Source: Argyresthia goedartella
Taxonomy: Eukaryota; Arthropoda; Insecta; Lepidoptera; Argyresthiidae
DNA: 64,000 bases
Direction: 5' to 3'
NCBI GenBank assembly: GCA_949825045.1
Contig: OX463835.1
Location: 22,213,201-22,277,200 of the forward strand
Part shown: one piece after another, positions 34,287 through 45,180 of the stretch
Layout of the letters: each line of letters starts with the position of its first letter
Numbering within the stretch: the stretch's first letter is position 1
Translations under genes and position numbers: made by a program
Notes under the pieces: generated by a model
What the model saw: only the letters and a program-made list of their open reading frames with translations
Database searches by the model: none
Told to the model about the DNA's origin: nothing

Positions 34287-35180
34287 TATCTCCTTCACAA
34301 ACTTGCCTAACTCCTGCACCAACTCCAGCTTGAGCGACCGCCCTGGATGGTTGAGTAGATCTCAGGCAGATGAAACTTTTCCCAAGATTGCTGTGGCTTG
34401 CGGCTAGTATGGTTTTTATAGTGGATGGTTACACCGGTAGCAGATGTAAAAATTTCACCCCATTGTATAAGTCGCGCAACAAGTTAAGAGCGCTGGGCGA
34501 CGTTAGCAGGAATTACTGCGCATATGTACAGCTATGGAAAAGTGACTACGCGCATTCTTGAAGCTCATAACGTGTCGCGCGACATATACACTGTCTCCCA
34601 GTAGCCTACCATTGGATGATATATTGGTAGCTTTATGCATTTTCGATACGGGGTGGCAGAGGCACAGTTGTGCCCACTTTTAGATAATTAAGTCCATTTT
34701 GCATGACAGGGGGATAGCCCATCGCGGCCACTAAGGATATTTCCCCACGATGTCCTATGGAGACTTGAAAGTTTCCTCACGATAAAACTTGGACTTTAAA
34801 GGAGTAAAATCCGCTTTTTCGTAAACAAAACCAACACAGCAGAACGGCTGGTTAATAATTCCGCCATCTTGACAAACAAGACACTCACTAAACAAGCTTT
34901 CTCGGTTGCCTAAATTGATCACATAATATAAGCCATGCCTATCCCTGCTACAACGCTAAAAGCAGTTTTGTGGTAACGATTTTTATAATCATGTGTTAAA
35001 CAATGGCTGAAGTTTTTTGTGGTAAGACGGTTTATGTATATTATTTTTTAAAAATGGGTGAGGCCGTGGATTTTGCCACTTTGTAACGTATAGTAACGCA
35101 GAATATTCTACGTTACAGTAACACTAAAGTAACGCGAAAGTAACGGTGTTGCTTTGTTAAGCTTATGTCATACTGATAAA

Positions 35181-35565
35181 AAAAACTAGTGGGTACGGGA
35201 TATTAAATTTTTATTTTAAATGGTAACAAATTCTTTTTTAAATTCCAGGAACAAGAAACGAGAATCACTTAGTGTATTCTACAAAAAACTAGTGGGTACG
35301 GTGATAATAAATTTTTATTTCAATTGGTAACAAATTCTTTTTTAAATTCTAGGAACAAGAAATGAGAATCACTTAGTTTATTCTACAAAAAACTCGGTGA
35401 TGATAAATTTTTATTTTAAATGGCAACAAATTCTTTTTAAAATTCTAGGAACAAGAAACGAGAATCACTTAGTTTATTCTACAAAAAACTCGGTGATAAT
35501 AATTTTTTATTTTAAATGGTAACTAATTCTTTTTTAAATTCTAGGAACAAGAAACGAGATCAAAC
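35181..35565. repeat. Minisatellite, ~100-bp unit x 4
   Basis: Four units begin at about 35181, 35283, 35387 and 35483 with AAAAACTMG. Each carries TAAATTTTTATTTTAAATGG, a TTTTTTAAATTCTAG run, then GAACAAGAAACGAGAATCAC. Unit length drifts from about 102 to 96 bp as part of the AGTGGGTA segment is lost in later units. Confidence 0.92.
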
Positions 35566-36454
35566 ATTTTTAAACACGCCTCAATATATTATTATGTTTA
35601 ATATGATTCTGAAAAACTTTCTGACTTTTTTTTAATTTTTTTCGAAAATGAGAATCATTAAGAAAGTTGTTTAGTCATTTTATACGAGAGAGACAAAATA
35701 ACAAAAAAATATCAGAAACAAATAAAATCAATTTTATAACCTAAAAAGCAGTGCGACTGTCGGGTAGACAATTATTTAAAATATACTTCCTCGAAGTCAT
35801 CCGTTAAGTAATATATTTTTTGTTTTCCGCCGCCGTCATAGGCATCTGTAAAAGTATTGTTAAAGTTATTAGTAAAGTTAAAGTTATTGCCAGAACCGAA
35901 TTGTGTCATTTATCGACCTTACTTTAGATATTAGGGTGAGGTGAAAAGTAGGTCAAATTTTAGGAATTTAATTTTCTTTTTTGGGTAAACAATGATTTAT
36001 TTAATTAAATTTTTATTAAAAAAAAATATAGGTAATAAATTCTCATTTTGTATTTTAAGTAACTCAAACTAATGTTTGTAAGTTGCTGTTCTGTTGATTT
36101 CTCGTCACTCGCAGTTAGTCGCTCACTTAGTAATACTATAACCTAAATTAATTATTTTTGACACCTTAAAATTTAATTTACAGTCACCCGTTTAAATACT
36201 ACCCTATAGAAAATATTTTTTTTCTCGTCTACAAATGTCATTTTGAAAAGACCTCACTGTAGCATTTTTTTATTCCGACGGTTTTATAATTGCCAGCGAA
36301 ATTAACAGTATGCACTAGTCTTTACAATGCTTCTACGTTAGGTAACGTAGAATATTTGTTACTAGTAACATAGAAGTAACGTTTAAGTAAGAAGCTCGAT
36401 TTTCAAGAGGTTTATAGGTTATAATTTCTAAATGAAGCCATATTTGGAATAAAT
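35566..36454. other. AT-rich non-coding stretch
   Basis: Nothing coding is seen. Motif TAACGTAGAATATT near 36345 echoes TAACGCAGAATATTCTACG near 35092, so the interval 35085-36390, including the minisatellite, may be one element with related ends. Confidence 0.4.
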
Positions 36455-36865
36455 CTATAAACTATCATCTACATTATCCATTTCGAGACATAGTTTTACA
36501 TAAGCAATAGTTAAAAAGTCGGTATTTACCTTTAATTCCACCAAAAAACACTTGATTTTTGCTGCCGAAACACAGGAAGAGGTCTCCTCTTCAATACGAG
36601 CAACATGTACTATGAATGGGCCTTTGTCGCTTGGAGAGTATTGGCCTTGCGAAGAGGACTCTGCTATGTAGACAGTTTGAATGGACGGTTGAGATTGTGA
36701 CAATTCTGTGACAGATTTCTTCGGAGCTTGGTCAATACAATTATCAGCCGCGCGTTTTCGAGAAACTGTGTCTTGGGATTGGAAGTCTCTTGACCGGAAG
36801 AGTGAAGGGGAGAGGGGAACATTTGGGGGAGGCGATTTATCCGGTGGATCGTGGTCTGTATCCAT
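36455..36865 (-). pseudogene. LINE gag-like N-terminal fragment
   Basis: Starts at an ATG at 36865 and runs 136 residues. The stretch YSPSDKGPFIVHVARIE resembles the segment that precedes the RNA-binding region in gag proteins of I-type and related lepidopteran LINEs, of which a separate copy lies at 46610. After about residue 95 the similarity stops and the rest is likely unrelated sequence read through. The Pro/Ser-rich N-terminus and basic KRAADN patch fit a gag. No zinc knuckles follow. It could alternatively be an unrelated small ORF. Confidence 0.45.
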
Positions 36866-37127
36866 GGTTTACCTAAATAGAATAAAAACTTCTTACCTCA
36901 TCCAAACCCTAGGACAAGCACAACACAAATACGGACAATACACAACTAATTAGATAAATTCTAGACACAGGAAGAGTCAGCAAATGCTCAAATTTTTTAG
37001 AAATTTATCCGAACACGTGCAATATCCTCCACAATGACGGCAAGAATCCCTACTTTAAAACAAAACGAAAATAGTTGTCAGTAGGAGTGAGCGTTTCTAA
37101 GACGCACCGTTTAAAAATACCGTTTAG

Positions 37128-37330
37128 GTGCCAGGAACGACAGACTCGTTTTTCGTTCTCAGGAAAAGCAGTACTCTTCTAAACCGGTCGGGAGCACCGA
37201 CTGGTTTAACGCCGACTGCTTTGAATTCATTCGTCTCGCTCGTCCGCACGCCGACTATTTCCGCGCCGACCCTTTTGGCACCAACAGGTTTAACGCCGAC
37301 TACTTTCGTGCCGAATAGCCGTGTACTGAT
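37128..37330. repeat. hAT left subterminal repeats (CGCCGAC boxes)
   Basis: GTTTAACGCCGACT occurs twice, with further CGCCGAC boxes between (about 37210, 37249, 37263 and 37293). GGCACCAACAGG echoes GAGCACCGACTGG. Clustered short boxes near a hAT end are plausible transposase binding sites. An open frame through this region merely translates the repeats. Confidence 0.6.
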
Positions 37331-38277
37331 AGAGCGGGGCGCGGGCATACACTCACACACGCAAACTCATCTATTTCACACGCACTCTCTGCGTTGTGTG
37401 ATACTATGCATTACAGCACGACTACGGCTGATTTTCACTTTTTTATTGAAGTACAAATTCAATAAAACAAAACTTTGTTATACTCCTCTCTTGAGTTCTT
37501 GACATCTTATATTGTAATATTGTGCTAAAACGATAATGAGATTTAATAAAACTTATTGGTCGTGTTTGCCGGAAAGAAAGCACATAAAATTAAAAGATAT
37601 TGAGACTTAATAAAACAGTGTATTTAACTACATAAAACATAATGCTCTTAGATCGAACATGACTATTTATATTTATGTAGCTTTAGTACTTGATCATGCA
37701 ATTCATGCGGTCATGATCATGTGCAATGAAAACGTAAAAATCCGTCGTGGTCGTGCTGTAATAGATTAGCAAATGTGTTTCCGCATTCCTAGAATCCTAG
37801 CCGTCCGTCATAGAAATACGAACTTTATCACATATTAATAAAGGTAGTAATGCAATGAAAAAATAATCGTCTTTATCTAGAGACAAAAGACAATATTTAT
37901 TGCGTTTGCATCGAAAATTACCTTAATTGCTAAGGAGTTAAAGGTGATTTGCGGTTACGATCAAACTGTCTCTTTCCCTATGTGATGTGAGCGCGACGCG
38001 TGCCATCGGTTTGTTTGTTTTATTTTATTGTTGATGCATTTCATTACGCAAAATTATATTGGCGCGTTTGCAACTAAATTGCTTCAAAATAAGCTTGTTA
38101 ATTCCTGAGTTGAGTTGAGTGTATTAAATAACTACTAAGTGACTGACAATAGAGTGTGTGAACTGTGTGATAGTGCTTATATGTAATTATAATTCAGAAT
38201 TCGTATAAAATTGTGTAAATAACTGTAAATATTTTTGTGTAGGTTAGGTAGATATAGTGATTGACAATAAAATAAAA

Positions 38278-40257
38278 ATGGTGCCACGGAAAAACGCCAG
38301 TCTTTTGTGGCGTTATTATGAGCCAGATAATGTAACAAAAAAAGCGAAGTGCAATGCGTGTCGAGACTTAATAAGTTATAAATCAACAACAGCAAGCTTA
38401 AGAAACCATCTAAAAAGTAGACACATTGGAACATACACTTTATTAATTGAAGAAGAACGTCAGGTCCAGCCACAGCCAGCTCGGGCTGAACAGATTGTGA
38501 GCGAATCTCGGACTCAGCGGATCGAGAATGAAGAATCTGTTTCCCAAGCATCATCTGTTCTCCTATCATCATCTGTTCCCCAAGCATCTGGCTCTGGCAT
38601 TTACCAGAATCAACCTGTCCCAACACCTACCAATCCACCACCACCCAAACGTCAAAAAATAATAGATACATACGTACATAAGAAAATTAGTGCGGAACAA
38701 AAAAAACAAATTGACCTGGACTTGCTGGACTTATGCGTTGATGGATTTCATCCATTTAGTATTGTGGAAGAAAGAGGATTTAGGAAGTTTTGCCGGTGGA
38801 TACCCGGATACGGTCCTCCCAGTAGAAAGACTCTATCAAACTCATTACTCGACATGACTTACAATAAAGTCAAAGAAGATATGAAATTGCAGATTGATAG
38901 AGATGTGCAAACTATTTGCATCACGACGGACTTGTGGACATCTCGGATAACGGAGAGTTACATTGCTGTCACTGGGCATTATCTCACAGAGGATCTGCAG
39001 TTCAAAACTGTTTTACTGGGATGTTGCCATTTTTCTGGTAACCACACTGCGGCTAACATTGCATCTGAGTTACGTGGTCTAGTTGAGATTTGGGGCCTAA
39101 CAGGGAAGGTGAATTTCGTCGTCAGTGACAATGCGGCGAACGTGGTGAAAGCCGTAAAAGACTCAGGGTGGAAGCATTTCGGCTGTTTTGCTCACACGTT
39201 AAATCTTATTGTCGAAGATGCCATAAAACCATGCAGAGACGTAATTGACAAAGTAAAACGAGTTGTAGGTCACTATAAAAAAAGCACGGTGTCTTCGGAG
39301 CGGTTGGCCAAATACCAACTACAACAAGACCAAAGCTGCCAACCGTTACGACTAATACAGGATGTTGAGACCCGATGGAACTCGACCTATTATATGTTGA
39401 GGAGATTCGTCGAACTACAAGAAGCGCTGCGGTCGACAATGGCCTTGGTGGACAGAGACTTACCACGAATATCCATGGAGGACTGGAAAGTGTTCAAAGA
39501 ACTGGTCCAGGTTCTCCGTCCGTTTGAGGATCTCACGAGCTGTATGAGCGGCGAAAAATATGTCACAGCAAGCTCCGTCATTGTTATGACACGATGTCTA
39601 CATGAGGCTTGCAAAACGATGATGGAGAAGACCGACCAGCCGACAGTCAATGAGGTGGCACTGTCTTTAAAAATGGGGATCTCTGAGCGACTCAAAGGAA
39701 TAGAGCAGAGCGGTACATTTTCGCTTTGTACTTTCTTGGATCCCCGTTTTAAGATGCAGGCGTTTTCGAACCCAGAAGAAGCGCAGAAAACGAAAGAGCG
39801 TGTTCGCCGGCTCGTGGCAAATATTATCGCCGAAGAGGAAATAACTCAACAGCCGGCAGTACCTATGGTGGAGACCATGGAGGCGGAAAATGAGCTGAAT
39901 CCATGGTCTATTTTTGACAAATTGGTCGGTCAAACAACAGGCCACCAAGGCACGCCAACGAGCAAGGCAATCAAAGAAGTGGATATGTATTTGGCAGCTG
40001 ACCGGCTGCCAAGGAAAAACCAAGCCGGAGCTTGGAACTGCCCTCTGAAGTGGTGGAAGAGCTACCGTGCCGTTTACCCAAATTTAACGAAATTATTTAT
40101 TCGGCACTGTAATATTGTCGCAACGTCCGTGCCATGCGAGCGGATGTTTTCGAAGACTGGACTATTAATAAATCAGAGAAGAACAAGGCTGACAACCTCA
40201 AAAGTCGAAAAAATTATGTTTCTAAATGTAAATATGCCAGATGATAGATTTATGTAA
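38278..40257 (+). CDS. hAT transposase, BED finger + hATC dimerisation
   Basis: 659 residues from the ATG at 38278, which lies directly before the BED finger; the frame is open slightly further upstream without an ATG. BED zinc finger: Cys25, Cys28, His44, His49 within LLWRYYEP and RNHLKSRH. A Pro/Ser/Gln-rich linker (80-125) follows. The RNase-H-like core shows TTDLWTSR with the first catalytic Asp, VVSDNAANV with the second and CFAHTLNL. The C-terminal hATC region has CPLKWWKSYRAVYP, VPCERMFSKTG and RRTRLT. The enzyme would excise and reinsert the element. No stop or frameshift is seen and length is normal for ZBED-like hAT transposases. A domesticated ZBED host gene is unlikely given the flanking duplications. 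Confidence 0.95.
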   Translation: MVPRKNASLLWRYYEPDNVTKKAKCNACRDLISYKSTTASLRNHLKSRHIGTYTLLIEEERQVQPQPARAEQIVSESRTQRIENEESVSQASSVLLSSSVPQASGSGIYQNQPVPTPTNPPPPKRQKIIDTYVHKKISAEQKKQIDLDLLDLCVDGFHPFSIVEERGFRKFCRWIPGYGPPSRKTLSNSLLDMTYNKVKEDMKLQIDRDVQTICITTDLWTSRITESYIAVTGHYLTEDLQFKTVLLGCCHFSGNHTAANIASELRGLVEIWGLTGKVNFVVSDNAANVVKAVKDSGWKHFGCFAHTLNLIVEDAIKPCRDVIDKVKRVVGHYKKSTVSSERLAKYQLQQDQSCQPLRLIQDVETRWNSTYYMLRRFVELQEALRSTMALVDRDLPRISMEDWKVFKELVQVLRPFEDLTSCMSGEKYVTASSVIVMTRCLHEACKTMMEKTDQPTVNEVALSLKMGISERLKGIEQSGTFSLCTFLDPRFKMQAFSNPEEAQKTKERVRRLVANIIAEEEITQQPAVPMVETMEAENELNPWSIFDKLVGQTTGHQGTPTSKAIKEVDMYLAADRLPRKNQAGAWNCPLKWWKSYRAVYPNLTKLFIRHCNIVATSVPCERMFSKTGLLINQRRTRLTTSKVEKIMFLNVNMPDDRFM

Positions 40258-40853
40258 ATAATGTACACACTGTACTTACTGTACTGTACACACTTGTAAT
40301 TAATCGTTAAAAGAATAAAAAATGCTAAAACAAAAAAAAAACAAAAACAAAAACAAAAAAAAACAAAAGAAAATATAAAAAAAATACATCTGATTATAAT
40401 TTAATGTACATGGAATCACTTTTAAATACGCCTGTAGCTTGGAGGCATATTTGTCACCCAGCAGCCAGTCCTAAGCCTGGAAAAGTATGAAGGAAAGTGC
40501 ATTCCATGTTTTTGATCATTCATTGCGAAATACACTAACATGGCTTACGAAGTCGCGCCCATAACTAAGGGTGCCACTGAACGTAGAAAAACGGGCTAGG
40601 TTAAGTAGGCGAATCGCAAAGAGACGTTCTTCGCCTAAACTCGCCTCCTCGTGAAATGAAGTGACTCGCGATTATTCAAAAGCATATAGTCGAGGGCTTC
40701 GAATCAATGCTCTACATCTCACGAAACGTTGAACATTGCATCAAATAAATCCAGTCGCCAACGAAACCGTTTTAAAAACCTGTTTTTGAAACAGGAAAAC
40801 CGGTTTCGTCTCGTCTTTGAAAAAAACGAAGACGACCCACTCCTAGTTGTCAG

Positions 40854-41280
40854 TCAATGTCAATGTCATCACTCATGCTTGCGTTCTGTTACTCCTAAAT
40901 GTTTTATTTTATTTTATTGCAAAAGAGCGAGATTTTGATAATTTAGTTACTATTCTGAACATATTTATTACTTAAAGAGTTATTGCATTGAGATTTACAA
41001 ATATAACATGATAAATTTGTATTTTCTCTAAAAAGCTTTTAATGAAACATAGTCGAGAAAAGTTAAATTGTTCGAGAAAACGGAACGTTTCCTTATTTGG
41101 TTCCATAGACACGGATGAAGCGTTGTTGTTCTGTGGACGCTAGACATTTTGTATCACCTTCGATATTCTTATCGCCGGTCACTGAGAATATGGTTTACGT
41201 GCAACATTCGATATTTCTGTGCGATAAAGGTGTCGTGATATGTTATCGATTTTGCGTTATTATCGAAGAAATTGAGAATT
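40854..41280. other. Spacer between hAT and Harbinger remnants
   Basis: Contains the original continuation of the hAT target (TCAATGTCAATGTCATCACTC). No gene recognised. The left limit of the Harbinger element may lie within it. Confidence 0.35.
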
Positions 41281-42483
41281 GACCCCAAGTCGAAGTTCAA
41301 TAAAAAGAAGGCATTGGTGAACAGAGCAGCAAATATGACTGGTGGTTGCTCCCCTCCAGACCAATTTACCCAAGAAGATGCAATCAATGGTTTTAAAACT
41401 TAAATAAATCATCCCTTGTTGGCCACCCGGACTGCAAGGAGTCAAAGGTGTTCTTCTTTGGTAAGTAAATGTAGCTAACATAACCCATACTTTAGTTACT
41501 CGGTGAATATCTGAGCCTCTGTCACATAATACTGTTTTATTTCAGGCAGTACGGGTAGCCAATAAAATGTTGCGGAGTCAGCACAAATAGTTAAGAAGGA
41601 CATTATTGAGATTGGTGAAGATATTTAGATTGGTGAGTATGAATGTATTTGACATAGTGAGCCCCTATGCATTGTTACCACACCCACCCACTGATCTTAA
41701 TCTTAAGTTCTTTAGTTGACTAAGAGAGGTCCTTTCATTAATCTATTTGTTTTTAATTTCAGAGGATACATCCAGCCCGTCATGTGTAGCTGTGCCAGAA
41801 ATAAGAAATGTGATTGAGATTGGTAAGTAATGTATCTTTATATGTACAGTCAAGGAAATTAATACCCGACCCACCTAGGGTTGAATATCATATAGCAAAA
41901 TAGAACCATAAGAAATTTATTGATGTTTCATTTACTGGTTTTTCGACCTTATGCATTATGAGTGTCAGATGACTTTTCAATGAAATGTGAGGGGGTTTAA
42001 TTTCTGAGACTGTACAATCATTAAAAGTAGATATATAAACTTACCTTAGTAAGAGTATAGAGCTCACAGTATCTAGTAACACTTGTAATAGTTTGGGGCC
42101 AGAAGCACTGTAAGTGCCTGTATGTAAATGTTTTTAAATGTTGTGTATCTATCTTATTTCAATACAAACTTTTTTGAACAGTTTTGAAAACTATTGCCTT
42201 ATAATAATAGTGTACTTTTTTTTTTAGAAATAACTGATGAAGGGATATTACCTCCCCCATGAGAATTTTTGGAATCAACAGAAGCTCCGAAAACTCTTCA
42301 AAAAAGAACAAAAGGAATGTTGCATCAAAAAGAATGCAGAAATCTTTAGACGCAGCAATTTTGCTGAATAAAAATTTAGAAGAGAAAAATATATACAAAA
42401 AAGAATTATATCAAGAATTCATCAAAGAAATGTGCTGTCAATATGATGCAGTATGCAGAATTGCAGATAGTTTGACGGCATGA
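41281..42483 (+). pseudogene. Harbinger Myb/SANT-like accessory protein, exons with frame breaks
   Basis: Pieces: KKALVNRAANMTGGCSPP near 41310; a short exon between TTTATTTCAG (41546) and GGTGAAG; an exon between TTTCAG (41761) and GGTAAGTAA encoding EDTSSPSCVAVPEIRNVIEIE; and the last segment from TTTTTTTAG (42227) to 42483 with KSLDAAILLNKNLEEKNIYKKELYQ. The segment after PPP meets an in-frame TGA near 42261 and continues in another frame, so it is broken. The Harbinger partner protein would carry the transposase to DNA; the assignment rests on position and on the TGGG-P-like motif. Confidence 0.55.
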
Positions 42484-42949
42484 GCAAATATGAGTAATTT
42501 TTAACCAGAGGCTTTAATAAGTTATATTTAATGATGATCAACCCAATGATGGAAAACAGGGACACTAATTCTTAATATCACTGTGATTATGTAATATTAG
42601 ACTAATTTAAGGTAATATAGTTAGTAGTTAAATTTTAAATGTTGTGATTTTGATATTTTTAAGACTGATTTAAGGTAGAAGAGATACTTTATAATCCACA
42701 GATTCAACATCTAGGTCCATCAAAAACGGGTAGCCAGATCTAACTCAAACAAATAAAGTTTTTGTAACAAACTCATACGAAAAAAAATTATTACTAATAC
42801 TGTTAAGAAAAAATATATTTGATTATGTTGAACTCATATGAATAAAAAAAAATAAAAGATTTTTATACACTTAAATTATGTTTTATTGTGCGACAATTGT
42901 TATACAAGTAAAATAGTATAGTATATATAATAATATAGAATAATTTGGT

Positions 42950-43870
42950 AGGTTCACATAGCTCCTTTTATCATGATCCATTGAGGCTGGTGGAATTGTT
43001 CAATTGCTATATGAGTACAGTCTATGCAGCCAGTGATTCCAGGGAACCGATACATGTTATAAAAACTGATAAAGTAACATTGTAAACATTGTAAGTATCT
43101 ACCTAATTTATATAAAATCAAGCTTGTAAGTCTTACTCTCTCACTACAGAGTTCATTTCTTGAAATGAGTCAGGAAAGTGGACCCACTGGCCAAATATGG
43201 TAGGATGATTTAGGGCCTCCACCACCTCTTGAACACATCTTGACTCTGTTGGTTGCGAAATATTAACAATAAAATTGTTTCCCACCGGAGTTTGATAGCA
43301 ACCAGTGGAAAAAAAGTTTAAAGCGCAGAAAACCTGAAACAATCATAAAAATATTGGTTAGCAGTGGGTTCACATAAAACAATAATCCAAGTTGGTACAT
43401 AGGTCCATGAATTCCTATACATACCACAAAAAGTCGTCTGTCTCATGTGGTTATATTCCAAATTACAAATGTCTTTATTACTTACTGTAGATATTTACAT
43501 ATACTTAGCAATCGTCATTTTTTGCCACTACACTGGACCACTGTGAGAGAGAAAGGTAGGGCACCTACTAATTTTTCTACGAAGAGGGGTACTTACTTTC
43601 GTCTGTAATTTTATTTCTTTTTGCTGCATCAGTGGTTCATAACGTCCATGGTCAAATCTTTGGGATGGCGAAAGTTTTTTACAAAATCTCTGTCTGCTAA
43701 TTCCCATGGATCGATCCTCCACTGGACGCGACGACGAGATGTTGCAGCAGCAGTTGTAAATCGTCCACTTAACCTGCTACAAAAGCAGCAACAAAACTGT
43801 GCAATGATGACATTTTCAGTTATTTCACAGCATAGAGTAATATAATATATAGGGAATAGAGAGCCCTCTC
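42950..43870 (-). pseudogene. HARBI1-like transposase, exons, truncated
   Basis: Exon 1 (about 43830-43620) reads DPWELADRDFVKNFR. Exon 2 (43342-43133, after acceptor GATTGTTTCAG) reads CALNFFSTGCYQTPVG and ISQPTESRCVQEVV, then HPTIFGQWVHFP. A third piece near 43080-42955 reads RFPGITGCIDCTH, containing the first DDE Asp, then fails with stops. The other two catalytic residues are absent, so the enzyme is dead. Family: DDE_Tnp_4 of PIF/Harbinger. Confidence 0.78.
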
Positions 43871-43948
43871 GCGGAATTTCCAAGCCAACTTTTACACGCC
43901 ATCTGTAAATCTGAACCATAACTAAGGAAAAGTTCCTGCTGGCCCAAA

Positions 43949-44056
43949 CCGCATGTTATGGTCAATTTACATGTCAGTCAGTAATGAGTTAAAAGCTTGT
44001 GTACTTATTCTTTTAACTCATTACTTGTTGACATGTAAATTGACCATAAAATGCGG
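43949..44056. repeat. Near-perfect hairpin, 47-bp arms
   Basis: CCGCATGTTATGGTCAATTT... and its inverted counterpart ...AAATTGACCATAAAATGCGG form a 47-bp stem with a 14-base loop (43996-44009). Only a few mismatches. Either a tiny MITE or a hairpin RNA precursor candidate. Confidence 0.85.
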
Positions 44057-44707
44057 CAAACAACATTGCATTTTTGTTCATTTGTTAAGGGAATAGGTAA
44101 TACCAATTATAAAGTGAACAAGAATGTACAAATTACACTTCGGGGTGATTCTCACTAAATAAAACACTACGATTTAATATTTAAAATTTATTTTGTAACA
44201 TTAGATACATTATTATAAAAGACATCGAAATGTTCTCTTTCATATGATTCATTTGAGGTGTTTACGACTGAATATCTGAAAATACGTTTTGGGTTATACG
44301 ACTCGCACATAAATCACTGCGTCACACACACACACGTCACTGCACTGATATTATGAAATGATTATGAAGGAAAGAGGAAAAGGAAAACTCAAGAAAAACG
44401 AAAATAATACGATGCAAACGATTCCTCCATTTCAAATGTTACAGAAAAGTGTTGCCATATCTATTGAGAAGATTTCCCAGTTTTCGGGGTGAACTCTCCC
44501 ATTATTTGAATATTATATTAAATACTTACATATTTCAGACTTTCAAGTTCATTAAGGGTCTCTGTATTTTTTTTTACAATAAAATGCCTCAATAAGTAAT
44601 GGATTTACCGGAAACGGAAAATCGCCAGGAATCCAGACCTGCCAATATTCGAGGATTTTTTCTGTCCTCCGGTCCATAGCTTAAAATCTCGCCGCCCACC
44701 ACATCTT
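44057..44707. other. Non-coding stretch
   Basis: No gene or named repeat recognised. ACACACACACACGTCAC near 44325 is a short CA run. Confidence 0.4.
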
Positions 44708-44893
44708 ATGGCCAGTCTACATGGCCAGTCTACAGTGGCGAATACTCAGGATAGTGACTGTTTAGACTTGGACAGTGGATAAGGACAGTGGACAGTACAG
44801 TGGTGTAAACGGTCACTGTCCTGAGTATTCGCCACTGTCCACTGTCCTTACCACTGTACTGTCCACTGTCCTAGACCAATGTAAACAGGCCAT
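44708..44893. repeat. Foldback MITE with ATGGCC...GGCCAT ends
   Basis: ATGGCCAGTCTACATGG at the left pairs with CCAATGTAAACAGGCCAT at the right. Inside, GGCGAATACTCAGGATAGTGAC pairs with GTCACTGTCCTGAGTATTCGCC, and both arms contain several GGACAGTGG/CCACTGTCC units, so many alternative pairings are possible. Confidence 0.8.
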
Positions 44894-44904
44894 AACTGCC
44901 AGAG

Positions 44905-45180
44905 ACCTAATTTACAGTAAATTTAGTGTCTCGGAGGAGTGGAAGCAAGAATGGAGCGCTAACACTCCCCGAAATCTCCCAATGAAAATTGACCCAACAC
45001 AAAAGCCAAAGGGTTTCGATCTCCCAAGAAAACATTGGTGCCAACTTAATAGACTCCGAACTGGACATGGCCATGGCCGTACCGGAGAGTTGAGCCGATG
45101 TGGATGGAGGAGTTCCGCGGTTTGAGACTGCGGAGCCCAGTGTCAGGATATGAACCACATAATTAAGAACTGAGGCAGCG
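44905..45180 (+). pseudogene. LINE C-terminal scrap (zinc motif region)
   Basis: Reads EEWKQEWS, KPKGFDLPRKHWCQLNRLRTGHG and, after an in-frame TGA at 45123, DCGAQCQDMNHIIKNC-like sequence. The latter is the CxC...H...C motif found after RNase H or RT in many LINE polymerases, preceded by the usual LNRLRTGHG. Only the last 90 or so codons remain. It directly adjoins the foldback at 44708-44893. Confidence 0.7.

Larger units (their letters stand above)
30590..35035. repeat. Foldback-module copy, split by piggyBac-type locus
   Basis: 30590-30862 matches the 13356-13610 part of the giant foldback in reverse complement (GAATCAAATATGGAAATAAA, CATTCCAGGGGTCC). 33791-35035 continues the same order with the MITE and then the GTGCCTCTGCCACCCCGTAT module (34660), ending at TTTTTTGTGGTAAGACGG. 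Together they form one arm-length unit interrupted by about 2.9 kb. Confidence 0.78.
37082..40845 (+). mobile_element. hAT transposon, complete, 8-bp TSD GTTGTCAG
   Basis: The ends are TAGGAGTGAG on the left and its inverted match CCCACTCCTA on the right. Identical 8-bp sequences GTTGTCAG lie at 37074-37081 and 40846-40853 and fit the nTnnnnAn preference known for Ac-type hAT elements. The interior is 3.76 kb with a single full-length transposase. Intact coding sequence and a perfect duplication suggest recent insertion. Confidence 0.95.
41281..43930. mobile_element. PIF/Harbinger element, copy 1, decayed
   Basis: A Myb/SANT-like gene on + and a HARBI1-like transposase on - converge, the two-protein arrangement known for Harbinger elements. 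Neither reads through. The + strand half recurs at 62540-64000 with high similarity. Terminal repeats were not located. Confidence 0.7.

Noticed and set aside
35181..35565. CRISPR-like array
   Set aside because: Units are about 100 bp of repeat without unique spacers, and the genome is eukaryotic; this is a minisatellite.
37128..37502. 124-codon frame at the hAT left end
   Set aside because: Translation is just repeated APTGLTPT from subterminal boxes; no ATG-led gene structure.
38177..38626. 149-codon frame on - over the hAT BED region
   Set aside because: Antisense shadow of the transposase N-terminus.
44775..45125. Whole 116-codon frame as a gene
   Set aside because: Its first third translates the foldback GGACAGTGG units; only the part after 44905 is LINE-derived.
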